Shown in pieces: positions 49,801-60,958 of a DNA stretch of 64,000 nt. A model generated the notes under the pieces. It was given only the letters and a program-made list of their open reading frames with translations, made no database searches and was not told where the DNA came from. Numbering within the stretch: position 1 is the first letter of the stretch; each line of letters opens with the position of its first letter. Where the stretch lies: the NCBI GenBank assembly GCA_028023455.1, contig JAQFVV010000315.1:784501-848500 (forward strand). The letters are read 5' to 3'. A program made the position numbers and the translations under genes. Origin of the DNA: Epiperipatus broadwayi (lineage: Eukaryota > Onychophora > Udeonychophora > Euonychophora > Peripatidae).

Positions 49801-51245
49801 GTATAAACCTACAAGGCATTCAGTGTTGTATGATTCTTATGTATAGATGAATGAATCCACAGGAATATCATTTTACTTCATAAATGTAAGTTTGGGCAAA
49901 TTATTTTGTATTATTATGCTAAAATCATCTTCTTCCATTTATAATTATAACTTATAAATTTGGTCATTAAGTGGAGCAGGGCATCTTATATAAATTATCC
50001 TCATAATGATTAACAGTTTGTTAATTAATATTTATCTTAACTGAAGTTTGAATTTTCATTTTGCTTTAGCTTTGCATATTACCTAATTCCTGCAAATATA
50101 ATATTATTTATTATATTATTATATGTCTATAGTATAGGTTTATTGGTTCTGGAACTGACACATTGGATATTTCATGATTTGATGTTGAATTTTAGTATAA
50201 TTTCCTCAAGACATCAATTATATAAAATTGTAATATAAGTATGATTAGGCTTTACAAAACTGTGCCTATGATATATTTAGTGAAGTGAACAAATGGAATG
50301 ATGTTTTATTTAATTTATTTTATTTATTTGTTTATTTATGTATACTTTATTATATTAAAACATCATATATCAATTATTTCTTAATCATAAAATTGTAAAT
50401 AAATGTTGATTTGTAATTAAACTTATTGTGCCATTGCTATTTGTCAGTCATAAAACCAGAAATCATATATCTTAAATAGAGAATACATTGTAGTATATAC
50501 TGTTGACAGCATGATATACGAATTTTAGTAATACTCTGAGAAAACATTTGAATGATTTTGTTCTTGGTAGTTTATGATGTGTAAGGTACAATAATATCCC
50601 ATTTGCCTTTTCAATCATTTTAGCTTTGCATTGTTAATTCTAGTACATGATACAAAATTGATTGATTTTATAAACTTATAAAAAGATTTACCAAGTAGTG
50701 ATATGATTGAATTTTTTTGCTTAATGTTATAATTGCCATTCATCATTATAACAAGAGTCTCACTATTATTTATCAAATTATAAACTTAAGTTTATAAGAA
50801 AAGAACCCAAGTTTTCCATGCTTATTTATTATTGCAAAGCTCATACCTAGACTAGCATTTGTATTAAAAATCATATATGTAATTTTAAAATTCATAATAT
50901 TTAGTAGTTCCACAAAATATACTATCTTGTGCATGGTCGGCCATAAGGTCTCATGCTATGAAAAATCGCAAATTAAGGTTTGAAGGATAATAAAATTACA
51001 TACTTATAATTTGTCTAATGTATTTTCACATACTGCTACAATAGGTCTTCATGGTATACACTGGCTGTGACCAGATTAGATTATAACAATTGCATGTTAT
51101 ATCATTAATTTTGTTCGTTGTGATTTGCTCCAGATTTCTGTTGTAGTCTTTGATGCACAGTGTAGATGGCACAATATGCTTTTGGTTATAGTTCTTGGCT
51201 GCCCAATGATTAGGGCCATTGGTTACGAAGAATTCTATTACAATA
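46894..51245. other. AT-rich DNA without a recognised gene
   Basis: No coding region or RNA gene supported. Items: a poly-G run near 47331-47341; a CATATTGTAACC motif at 47815-47826; and a patch at 48225-48275 and 48420-48460 with GCG/TTCGAGCC words that may be a decayed TIR or tRNA-like element, too degraded to call. Confidence 0.45.
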
Positions 51246-51351
51246 TATATATATATATATATATTGTGATGACCACATAAAGAATCATCACATATATACA
51301 TATATATATATATATATATATTGTGATGACCACATAAAGTTGTCATCACAT
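51246..51351. repeat. Two tandem (TA)n + hairpin units of ~55 bp
   Basis: Each unit is a TA run followed by TTGTGATGACCACATAAAG and then an inverse of TGTGATGA. The hairpins have 8-bp arms (51265 unit) and 9-bp arms (51322 unit). The only frame over it is repeat-driven. Confidence 0.8.
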
Positions 51352-52905
51352 GTATATACCTATTAACAAGGGTAAATACTTTAGTTACCAGAAATTTGGA
51401 AAAAAAAAAAGTTGAGATTTAGATAAATATTTGAAAATTACTTTTGATTTTACTGTAAGAGAAGGAGAGGGCGGCATAAAGAAATGAGTCCCTTTCTCAC
51501 TTTAAACTATGTATTGTAATAATTAATACGATTGAAATAATGGTTCAAAAATAATAATAATAAATCTAAAGGAAAAAGTTTCATTTATAAGGAAAGAACA
51601 TTTGAAATATGTTACTTTTAGAAGTTATCGAAGAAAGAGAAGTTAATATGAATTATAAACTTGTAATAGAAAAAATAAAATGAGTATAATGTAAAATAAT
51701 ATATTTGTATGAAATGAGGTGTCAAAATATGTTTAACTAATTACATTCCAAGAACAATAGAGGAACGAATGTAAAGGAAAAAGTTTCATTTATAATTATA
51801 CATTTTTTCCACTGATAACAATTCATTGGGAATTGTAAAATGTTTAATTAATTAAATTCCAATAAACAATAGATAAAGAAAAAAGAAAGGAAGGAGATTA
51901 CCATTACCATTACTACTCTAGAATTAGAGAGATCAGCAGCAAAGAAAAAAATGAAAGAAATGCATGGTAAGTGGCTTCAAAGGGATGAGGGTTCATGCTC
52001 GATCCACCAGACCACTGACTCTTAATGAAATAACATCGGTGATTTGTCTGCCGTAGCTTCTGTATGCTGAAAGATATAAAAAGAAACTAAAAACAAAGAA
52101 GAATCAAGCTAAGACTGAAAACAAACTAGCAACATAAAATTATATTAAGAAAAAAGGACCCATCAAGCTGAAGCATCTGTGGAGCACCTGCCATCTCTGC
52201 AAAAGAAGTGGGTGAACTCCCACAAGATGGCATAGAGTGCTCAGAAAGACTGCAAATGAAAACAACTACAAATCCTAGGTAAATGTTTAGCTATAGCAAA
52301 CAAATCTTCTGTTGTTTGAATTCACAATATTAAAAAAAATTAAATAATAAGACCTAATTTTGAAGAGAATAATTCTTTTGAAAATAAAACACTACCATAC
52401 ATAAAAATAACCAAGATAGAACTGTTTATATTACTTTAATATTCGATGTATTTTTATTCTATTGTTTTGTTTTTATGTAATATAATGTATGTATGTTATT
52501 AAATTTTATTTACTATTCCTAAAGGTTGTTTAGACTTTCTTTATTCTTCTGTCACCAAGCTATTGGGGGAAGGTGAAATCTGTCAAATTTATTGGTTAAA
52601 AGTTAATGATTTGCTTTTTTTAAAATATACGTTGTGCTGCTTGTATTGTGGTAATCTCAAAATTTAAAAATATATATCAAGCACTGGACATTTGTTAACT
52701 TTTTCTTAGGAATAGTTTTTTTTTTGTTCAGCAGTCGAGAGTTCTTGATTGGGAAAGATAACGTCGAGGTAATATATTTTCGTATTGCTTCGGGGTTCGA
52801 TCAAGGGTACAGATATAAAGTTAAATTCATATTTGTATTTGCTCTCTGCTTGAATTGTAATGTCATATAAAAATATTTATATAATATCAAAATGAACCAT
52901 ATCTT

Positions 52906-52908
<3 letters not shown>
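51352..52908. other. AT-rich DNA with a more complex patch
   Basis: About 51950-52270 is less AT-rich, with GGGTTCATGCTCGATCCACC (B-box-like) at 51989 and a short plus-strand stretch reading WSTCHLCKRSG near 52170. It could be a tRNA-derived or LINE 3' fragment; neither can be established by eye. Confidence 0.35.

Positions 52909-52942
<34 letters not shown>
52909..52942. repeat. (AT)17 tract at the edge of array B2
   Basis: Uninterrupted AT that ends where the first B2 unit starts (GATCAATAGATGGAGCTTT). Confidence 0.95.
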
Positions 52943-52945
<3 letters not shown>

Positions 52946-53038
52946 CAATAGATGGAGCTTTACCAAAATCTCCATACAAGCGTATGTTTACATATATGTC
53001 AAAAGAGTCAGAATTCACTATCTCTTTCATTAGCTCCA

Positions 53039-53087
53039 CCTTCAGATCAGCTGATTTCAAGCTAATTTGCTATCATCAGTGAAGGGT
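53039..53087 (-). ncRNA. Type I hammerhead ribozyme candidate, family B
   Basis: Minus strand, 5' to 3': CCCTTCA, core CTGATGA, stem II TAGC/GCTT with loop AAATTA, GAA, stem III ATC/GAT with tetraloop AGCT, cleavage base C, then TGAAGG. TGAAGG pairs with CCTTCA to close stem I (6 bp). Predicted cleavage is between 53045 and 53044. All invariant core bases are present; the first stem II pair is U-U. Stem III of 3 bp is typical of PLE and retrozyme hammerheads. Confidence 0.65.
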
Positions 53088-53448
53088 AGGCACTAGAAAC
53101 TAGATATAAACACTAACTCTCAGCGCTTATGAAACAAGTTCCTATCAGTTTGCAAGCTTTAATTTTTCAGACATGTAATGTCTTCAAACCCAGTCTAACA
53201 AGCCAGATAGCTATATGGAATTGATATCAGTTCAGTTTCACCACATAGTAAAAGCCTCTGCAATGTATATCATTGCAAAAATCTTCAAAGTTACATTTAT
53301 GAAAAACAAAACAAGTTATAAATCACGTAACTTGCTATAGCTTACATTTATGATCAATAGATGGAGCTTTACCAAAATCTCTGTACATGTGTATGTTTAC
53401 ATAAATGACAAAAGAATCAGATTTCACTATCTCTTTTGTTGGCTCCGC

Positions 53449-53496
53449 CTTCAGATCAGCTGATTTCAAGTTAACTTGCTATTATAAGTGAAGAGT
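53449..53496 (-). ncRNA. Hammerhead copy with broken core (B2 unit 2)
   Basis: Same stems as at 53039-53087, with stem III ATC/GAT kept, but the core reads CTTATAA instead of CTGATGA. Predicted inactive. Confidence 0.55.
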
Positions 53497-54107
53497 AGGG
53501 ACTAGAAATTAGATCTAAACACTAACTCTCAGCGTTTATGATACACGACCCTACCAGTTTGCAAGCATTAATTTTTCAGACACATAATGTTTTCAAACCC
53601 AGCCTAACAAGCCAGATAGCTATATGGGTCTGATATCAGTTCAGTTTCACCACATAGTAAAAGCTTCTGCAATATATATCATTGCAAAAACCTTCAAAGT
53701 TACATTTATGAAAAACAAAACAAGTTATAAATCACGTAACTTGCTATAGCTTGCATTTATGATCAATAGATGGAGCTTTACCAAAATCTACATACAAGCA
53801 TCTGTTTACATAAATGACAAAAGTGTCAGAATTCACTATCTCTTTCATTGCAAGCTATAGCAAGTTATGTGATTTATAACCAGTTTTGTGTTTCATAAAT
53901 GTACCTTTGAAGGTTTTTGCAATGATATATATTGCAGAGGCTTTTACTATGTGGTGAAACTGAACTGATATCAGACCCATATAGCTATATGGCTTGTTAG
54001 GCTGGGTATGAGCATATTACATGTCTGAAAAATTAATGCTTGCAAACTGATAGGAAAATGTTTCATAACGCTGAGAGTTAGTGTTTAGATGTAGTTTCTA
54101 GTCCCTA

Positions 54108-54156
54108 CCCTTCACTTTTTATAGCAAATTAGCTTGAAATCAGTTGAACTGAAGGG
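54108..54156 (+). ncRNA. Hammerhead copy with broken core (B2 inverted unit)
   Basis: Plus strand CCTTCA, core CTTTTTA, TAGCAAATTAGCTT, GAAATC. Core bases are lost and stem III is altered (AGTTGAAC). Predicted inactive. Confidence 0.55.
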
Positions 54157-54290
54157 GGAGCCAACAAAAGACATAGTGAAATCTGACTCTTTTGTGATTT
54201 ATGTAAACATGTGCTTGTACGAAGATTTTGGTAAACCTCCATCTATTCATCATAAATGCAAGCTATAGCAAGTTACGTGATTTATATATT

Positions 54291-54639
54291 GTTTTCTTTA
54301 TGTGTGTGTGTGTGGCTGCAGAAAGGAGTTTGCTATTAACTGAAAGGAGACCCTTTGATTCCTCTTGGAGGTCTTAAAGGAACCGAGCAGGGCAAATTCC
54401 TAATGTCCACTCCATATGTTCTTGTCATTGCACCTGTTTTTACCATGTGTTTGTTCATATAGTATACAAACATGCATGGGCTACTTACCCACATGCATTA
54501 GCCAGCATGGTGAGTTTATTGGCTTCTTACCTCTGAGTTTATGATCAAGAAACACCATGGTCTTTCTTTTCAGTGCCTGATAAGGCAGAATGAATGTTTG
54601 TATAAATGATAAATATTATTCCAATACATATATACAATT
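54291..54639. other. Less AT-rich lead-in to the non-LTR fragment
   Basis: A (GT)n run at 54301-54313 is followed by about 320 bp of more balanced composition without a frame. It may be the 5' region of the non-LTR element that follows, but this is not demonstrated. Confidence 0.3.
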
Positions 54640-55732
54640 ATGACAGACAAAAATAAAGCATGGCCCTTATTCCCAGGAGGCTGTAAAGTCACCAACCAAG
54701 GCAGCAATTGGTGGCCGAAGGTGGAGAGTGCTAAGAATTCCCTGATTGTGTACCCTGGCTGCCATTTGATGACAACTTTTTATTTAGGTACTTACAACTG
54801 CAGTTCACTTTCAAGTGAAGGAAGATTGCAAGAATTAGAAGAAGACCTCTCTTATATTAAATGGGATATTATTGGACTTTGTGATATTAGAAGAAAAGGT
54901 GACAAGACACTTGATTTAAAAAGTGGACATATATTCTATTATAAAGGCACTAATATTGGAAATACTGTGGAGAAGAATTCATTATAAATAAAAGGTGGAA
55001 AAAAAATATTGTGAAGATTGATAGTGTATCAGACAGAGTGGCAAGATTAGTTATACAACTTAATAGCAGATACCACATGCAGATAATTCAGGTTTATGCC
55101 CCAACAAGTTTTCATAGTAATGAAGTAGTAGAAAATTTTTATATGGATGTACAAAAGGCTTTTGATCAGAGTAAACAACATTTTAAAATTGTTATGGGAG
55201 ACTTTAATGCAAGAATTGGTAAACAAATGAAAGATGAAAGTGCTGTAGGTAATTTTGGTTATGGTAATAAAAATGAGAGAGAACATAGACTTGTGGAGTT
55301 TGCAGAAAAAGAAAAACTTTATATTATGAATTCTTTTTTTGAGAAAAATGTTAAAAGAAAATGGACATGGAAGCATCCAAATGAAAGTGTAGCAGAATTG
55401 GATTATGTTTTGCCTAACAGAAAACACATAATTCAAGATAGTAGTGTTCTTAATAGATTTAACACAGGAAGTGATCATCAATTAGTAAGGTGCAGATATG
55501 TGTTAATGTAAAACTAGAAAGACAAAAATTGTTAAGAAAAACAATATTTACAGTTGATATTCCTAATCTTCAGAAACATTCTAATGAATTTAAATTAGAA
55601 CATACAAATCAGTTTCAAGTATTAGTATATTTTGAACAAGATTCAGATTTGAAGAAAATTACTATGAAAATAACGGATACACTTTTAAAAACTGCAACAA
55701 AGATAACTGGTAGAAAAATGCAGCAATTGTGA
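54640..55732 (+). pseudogene. Non-LTR retrotransposon endonuclease (EEP, 'craniofacial development protein 2-like')
   Basis: Apurinic-type endonuclease/exonuclease/phosphatase domain of a LINE ORF, in three frames. Frame 1 (to 54987): LGTYNCSSLSSEGRLQELEE, then IKWDIIGLCDIRRKG. Frame 2 (about 54965-55511): VSDRVARLVIQL, IIQVYAPTS, IVMGDFNARIGKQ, KRKWTWKHPN, ELDYVL, GSDHQLVRC. Frame 3 (to 55732): VNVKLERQKLLRK and a helical stretch that normally links to the reverse transcriptase. The frameshifts lie near 54960 and 55495. Asn of TYN, Asp and Asn of GDFN, and Asp-His of SDH are present. The catalytic Glu expected in the xxE-RRKG motif is Asp here. No reverse transcriptase follows. Proteins of this name are transposon-derived and common in invertebrate genomes. 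Confidence 0.85.
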
Positions 55733-57442
55733 CCAATAAAATTTCTACTGAGACTAGAGAATTTATGAAAAAAAGATTCTTATACTGTAATTATTCTATG
55801 GCTTAACTCAGTTGAGGTTATAGGATATGGTATTCATATAGGAGGCAAATAAGGACAATAGAACATTTATGCATAACAATTCTGTAACACTAACTTAATC
55901 ATATGCCACACATTTATTCAATTATAAAACCATTGCTAAATTGTCAATCATCATATTTATTACAGGATAGACAATGATAAGGGTTGGGTACCTTTTATAT
56001 CTACATCACTATCTATTCTAAACAAAGTAAAATATATTATTGACATTGTAAAGCTGAGATTTATCAATTCCAGACAAATTAAATAAAACTTGACTTATAC
56101 TGGCAAATTTAGATATTCTAGGGCTATGTTATGTTAAGCATACATGTGTGTGTGGAAATGGAGAATTGAACATATATAATCAAGCAATTCTTATGGGCTA
56201 TTAATTCAATAAAAATTTATTAAAGCAAAAGACAAAATAAATAATAAATAAAAAAAAATATTATTTTATGCACCTTTCTAACCAATTACATTTCTCCTAC
56301 AGTAAAACCAAAATTGACTAATATTTAATACATGAATCATATATTTTCAAATATGTGCATTTTTATAACATTGTAAATATAATGTATTCCTAAAACATAC
56401 TTTTATTAGCTTATTTATAAAATATATAGTACAACAAATTAATTATTTTTATACGTATTATAAAAATTTATAAAACATTTATCTGTTATAATCAGTGTAG
56501 ATCATCTAACATTAACTATACAAAAATGAAGAAAGGCATGGGAAAAACAATAACCAAACACTTACACCTATATATGTGAGGATTAAATAATATCTTGAAA
56601 TTCAATCCAAATAATATAACCATCCCTTGACCATTTCTACCTCCAACTACATGTGATATACTTCCTACATAAACAAACTTATAACAGATAAGGTTTTAAT
56701 TAGTTATTTTTTTAAATAAACTTAATTAATGAAATTGAAGCAAAATAAATATAATTTTTTTTTAAAAATAATAATAATTTATAGCATCATGCACACATCC
56801 GAATATATAATCACCTATAATATAATTTCTAGATCATACAAAATAATATATTATCATATTATAATAATATGAAGTTACATTGTTTTTTTTTAAAGACAAA
56901 AAAATGATTATACATTTATTATAAGCAATTATGAAAAATACTTATCAATATCCAATCATTATACGTTAAGTTGTTTTAAAAATTTGAAAGTTGAATGAAA
57001 CATACATATTAATTTCAAAGACAACAGTAAATTATAACATAAAATAATGTCTATCCGATTGTTAAAGCATAATTTGTTAAGAATGACAATAGTTTTTTTT
57101 TATCCTAGAATTCCATGACAGGCATTATAAATAACATTTGCATGCATTGGAATTATTTTATTATATATGCGTGAATAGCAAAGTTATACAGTATAAAATT
57201 ATCCTCATGATATAAGATTAAATGGATAAACTCTTTTCTTTTAAATTTTATTTTGCAGAATATTGATAAAAAATTCTTAAAATTGAAAACATACATCAAG
57301 CATTTAATTAGAGTGTTTAATAAGAAAATTTAAGCTAGCTTTATTTTAAACAATTTGGTCATTCTGATATTATTTATTTTTGGTAATACTTTAAAACAAA
57401 TCATAATTACTTAGCATACATAACTTCCAGACATTTTAAAGG
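55733..57442. other. AT-rich DNA, no trace of the reverse transcriptase
   Basis: Nothing recognised. The expected downstream reverse transcriptase of the non-LTR element is absent, so that copy is 3'-deleted or interrupted. Confidence 0.45.
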
Positions 57443-57708
57443 TAAACAGAGCAAAACTCTCCATACAGTATTGCCACCTGTGCTAAACAGAGTAATCAAT
57501 GGATGCCAGAAGGCATGAGCATAAAATCCCTATCCAATGCCTACTCATCCAATATCCCCAGACTAGTTTCTGGCTTGTGGCCTTCATCAGTGAGGAGCTT
57601 TGGATCTGAGAGCACTGCATCTAGATCTTAGGATCTAATGCAACCCATCCATTGATTACTCTGTTTAGCACAGGTGGCAATACTGTATGGAGAGTTTTGC
57701 TCTGTTTA
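57443..57708. repeat. Foldback element with perfect 63-bp arms
   Basis: 57443-57505 and 57646-57708 are exact reverse complements over all 63 bases (beginning TAAACAGAGCAAAACTCTCC). The 140-bp interior contains a hammerhead-like sequence on the minus strand. No reading frame. Perfect arms suggest a young insertion or ongoing arm correction. Confidence 0.92.
57544..57611 (-). ncRNA. Type I hammerhead ribozyme candidate in foldback
   Basis: Minus strand: CTCAGATCCAAAGCTCCTCA, core CTGATGA, stem II AGGC/GCCA with loop CACAA, GAA, stem III AC/GT with loop TA, cleavage base C, then TGGGGATATTGGATGAG. Stem I pairs TGGGGA with TCCTCA. Beyond an internal loop, TTGGAT pairs with ATCCAA and GAG with CTC. 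All core bases are present; the first stem II pair is A-A. Predicted cleavage is between 57561 and 57560. The extended stem I makes a chance match unlikely. Confidence 0.7.
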
Positions 57709-58651
<943 letters not shown>

Positions 58652-58680
58652 ACAATAATATTAGCATCAGCATGGGATTT

Positions 58681-58960
58681 GAGTTTTCATCATCAGATTT
58701 TCAATGATATGGATGGCTGAAAAGTTGGAGGTTGTAGTGGATTGCAGCCTGTCCCTAAAGTATGAAGATTTGCTATCTTAATATAAACTGAGCATTGATT
58801 TTATATATGTGTGAGAGATGATAGTCTGGATCAACTGATGAGTGGTGGTTTAGCATGAAATATGTATATTGGTGATTATTAATCTTTTCTACATGTGTGT
58901 GGTCATGTGTATCAGTTGTATGAGATGGTGTGGACGGTTGAAGGGTGCTTAAAAATCTGA
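58681..58960 (+). mobile_element. Family A repeat, forward copy
   Basis: Same block order as the 13120 and 60085 copies, from TCATCATCAGATTTTC to GAGATGGTGTGGAC. It lacks the foldback arm on its left and is followed within about 150 bp by a PLE coding fragment in the same orientation. Confidence 0.7.
58803..58898 (+). ncRNA. Hammerhead ribozyme-like fold, family A copy 2
   Basis: Core CTGATGA at 58835-58841 and GAAA at 58857-58860. Stem II is weakened (GTGGT/AGCAT). Stem III is ATA/TAT-like and cleavage is expected after 58868. Stem I ATCAA/TTGGT is kept, with the outer pairing TAGTC against GATTA partly lost. Probably slower or inactive. Confidence 0.5.
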
Positions 58961-59016
58961 GTTCAAATCTTCATATACTTACAATTAAGCTTCCAGGTTT
59001 GTGTAGAGTGCCTGGT

Positions 59017-59024
59017 TTCATTTT

Positions 59025-59070
<46 letters not shown>

Positions 59071-59086
59071 ATATAGTAAAAATGAA
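59017..59086. repeat. TA-centred inverted repeat
   Basis: Arms TTCATTTTTACTATAT (59017) and the reverse complement (to 59086) around a TA run, with one small insertion (AGTAAT) on the right side. Confidence 0.75.
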
Positions 59087-59106
59087 GTGAAGTTATATAC
59101 TTAATC

Positions 59107-59450
59107 TGTTATGATCATGATAGAAATTGTAATTTTAAATTTGATTTTGATATAAACAAAATAATAATTTTAGGCCAAGAGAGAGATAATGAAAAAATAA
59201 AATTTAAAGATGCAGTTTTTATTAGTAGCTATAAAAATATTATAATAAACAGACAGTCAGCAAATGTTAGAATTAATGAATTGTGGGATATTTAAATCGA
59301 CATGTGTTTCTGGTTGATAATAGATGATTCCATTTTGAAAGTTGAGTTGATAATGATTATGAATATAATCGAAAATATTTTTTATGAGTTTTTACTTGTA
59401 TTATATTATAAATTGTTTACTGTTGTTTGGAAAATATTTAAAAGTACCGT
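59107..59450 (+). pseudogene. PLE GIY-YIG C-terminal fragment and tail
   Basis: An open stretch without a start reads CNFKFDFDINKIIILGQERD, then KFKDAVFISSYKNIIINRQS and NELWDI before a TAA at 59293-59295. It is the last ~60 codons of a PLE endonuclease, of the same general type as the 31-kb copies ('C-FKF-F ... KEA-FI ... INRQ') but clearly diverged. The ~155-bp tail behind it matches the inverted tails at 13567-13750, linking those two loci to one PLE subfamily. It is 5'-truncated, with no YIG motif left. Confidence 0.75.
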
Positions 59451-59539
59451 TATATATATATAATTAAAACACAGGCTTATTATATACCTGTGTTTTAAAA
59501 ATATTTAAATATATATATATATATATATAATTAAAACAC

Positions 59540-59950
59540 AGGCTTATTATATACCTATGTCTCTATATGTAACATATAGGGTATATGAACACAGACTTTC
59601 ACACACCCCAACACTCTCCACACTATCTCATAACACCGATACACTTGAATACATATATGGTGAAAAGATAAATAATCACCAATATATGATTTTATGCTAA
59701 ACCATCAATCATCAGTTGGTCCAGATTACCATCTCTACACATATATGCTATAAGTTCTCAGATGTATATTAAGATAGCCAATCCTCATAATTTAATAGTC
59801 AGGCATCAAACTACTCCATACTCCAACTTTTCAACCATCTATCCAATTAAAACTCTGATGATGAAATGCTCAAAGGCCATACTTTGGAGAGTATTGGGGT
59901 GTGTGAAAGTCTGTGCTCATATACTCTATATGTTGCATATATAGACATAG
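59540..59950 (-). mobile_element. Family A repeat, inverted copy
   Basis: Reverse-complement order of the family A blocks (CACTCTCCACACTATCTCAT, AATCACCAATATATG, TCATCAGTTGG, CCAATTAAAACTCTGATGAT), bounded by CAGGCTTATTATATACC-type ends at 59538 and, inverted, near 59950. Together with the next copy it forms a large inverted pair. Confidence 0.7.
59650..59750 (-). ncRNA. Degenerate hammerhead-like fold, family A inverted copy
   Basis: Minus strand CTGATGA (59709-59715) is present, but GAAA has become AAAA and stem II has lost pairs (TTGAT/AGCAT). Stem I ACCAA/TTGGT is kept. Predicted inactive. Confidence 0.45.
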
Positions 59951-60084
59951 GTATATAATAAGACTGTGTTTCAGTTATTACATAGTAGAGATGTCTGCCT
60001 ATCTTTTGTATATGTATGAAATGGATTCCTGTACATGAGGGGTCTGATTGACCTTGGTTCAACATTAGTGTAACAAGAATCTCA

Positions 60085-60385
60085 GCTTCAGTGTGGCCTT
60101 TGAGCATTTCATCATCAGATTTTTAATTGGATGGACTGTTGAAGAGTTGGAGTGTGGAGTAGATTGAAGCATGTCCATTAAAGTATGAGTATTGGCCATC
60201 TTAATATATATCTGAGCATTTATAGCATATATATGTAGAGATGGTAATCTGGACAAACTGATGATTGCTGGTTTAGCATGAAATATGTATATTGGTGATT
60301 ATTTATCTTTTCAACATATATGTGTTCAAGCATATCTGTGTTATGAGATAGTGTGGAGAGTGTTGGTGTTTTTGAAAGTCTAAAT
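60085..60385 (+). mobile_element. Family A repeat, forward copy
   Basis: Same block order as the 13120 copy, from GTGGCCTTTGAGCATTTCAT to GAGATAGTGTGGAGAGTG. It ends directly at a family B unit. Confidence 0.7.
60228..60322 (+). ncRNA. Hammerhead ribozyme-like fold, family A copy 3
   Basis: Core CTGATGA at 60258-60264, stem II TGCT/AGCA with loop GGTTT, GAAA at 60280-60283, stem III ATA/TAT around a tiny loop, and cleavage expected after 60291. Outer stem I TAATC/GATTA and CATATAT/ATATATG are kept, but the inner segment reads ACAAA, so only two inner pairs with TTGGT remain. Confidence 0.5.
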
Positions 60386-60869
60386 ACTGACTCTAAAATT
60401 CAGCATTTATGAAAAATGTTTCTATCAGCTTGCAAGTGTAATTTTTTTAAATATGTAGATATGTTCAATTCCAGTTAAACAAACTAACAGTTATAAGCAC
60501 ATTAACGAAATTTATAACTTGTTTTGTTTATCATAAATGTACCCTTGAAGATTTTTGCAATGGTATATATTGAAGAGGCTTTTACTATATGGTGAATCTG
60601 AGCTGTTTTCAGTCCCATATAGCTGTCTTGTTTGTTTATCTGGATTTGAAGATATTTAAATGTATCTGAAAAATTCACATTTGCAAGCTGATAAAAACAC
60701 CTTTCATAAATGCTGAGTTTTAGAGTCAGTGTTTAGATCTAGTTTCTAGTCTCTACTTTTCACTGATGATAGCCAATTAACTTGAAATCAGCTGATCTGA
60801 AGGTGGAGACAATGAAAGAGTTTATTGAATTCTGTGTCTCTCAGCATTTATGTATACAAAGCTTTTACG

Positions 60870-60870
<1 letters not shown>
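60386..60870. repeat. Single family B unit (B3)
   Basis: A short forward piece (60395-60480) is joined to a nearly full inverted unit (to about 60870), with family B words CCCATATAGCT, GATCTAGTTTCTAG, GAAATCAGCTGATCTGAAGG. It sits against a TA tract on its right, like arrays B1 and B2 on their left. Confidence 0.7.
60755..60805 (+). ncRNA. Type I hammerhead ribozyme candidate, family B (B3)
   Basis: CTTTTCA, core CTGATGA (60763-60769), stem II TAGC/ACTT with one mismatch, GAAA (60784-60787), stem III ATC/GAT with loop AGCT, cleavage after C at 60797, then TGAAGG. Stem I pairs TGAAGG with TTTTCA through two G-U pairs. The core is intact and the stems are slightly weakened. Confidence 0.55.

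Positions 60871-60872
<2 letters not shown>

Positions 60873-60958
<86 letters not shown>
60873..60958. repeat. (AT)n(GT)n compound microsatellite
   Basis: AT repeats with one C (to 60940) pass into GT repeats. Confidence 0.95.

Larger units (their letters stand above)
52943..54290. repeat. Array B2: ~410-bp tandem retrozyme-like units
   Basis: GATCAATAGATGGAGCTTTA begins forward units at 52943, about 53352 and 53760, a period of about 408-410. The third unit breaks off near 53855 and an inverted unit follows to about 54260. There are no reading frames. Each complete unit carries one hammerhead-like segment: intact core at 53039-53087, mutated at 53449-53496 and 54108-54156. Noncoding tandem units of a few hundred bases with a type I hammerhead match metazoan retrozymes as described in the literature. 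The unit is related to array B1 (GCCTCTGCAATAT, GATAGCTATATGGGTCTGA, CTAGAAACTAGAT) and to the single unit at 60386. Confidence 0.75.

Noticed and set aside
51950-52060. tRNA-derived SINE from the B-box-like GGGTTCATGCTCGATCC
   Set aside because: No convincing A box, anticodon arm or acceptor stem could be aligned.
55047-55481. 144-codon minus-strand frame
   Set aside because: It is antisense to the EEP endonuclease, which has clear motifs on the plus strand.
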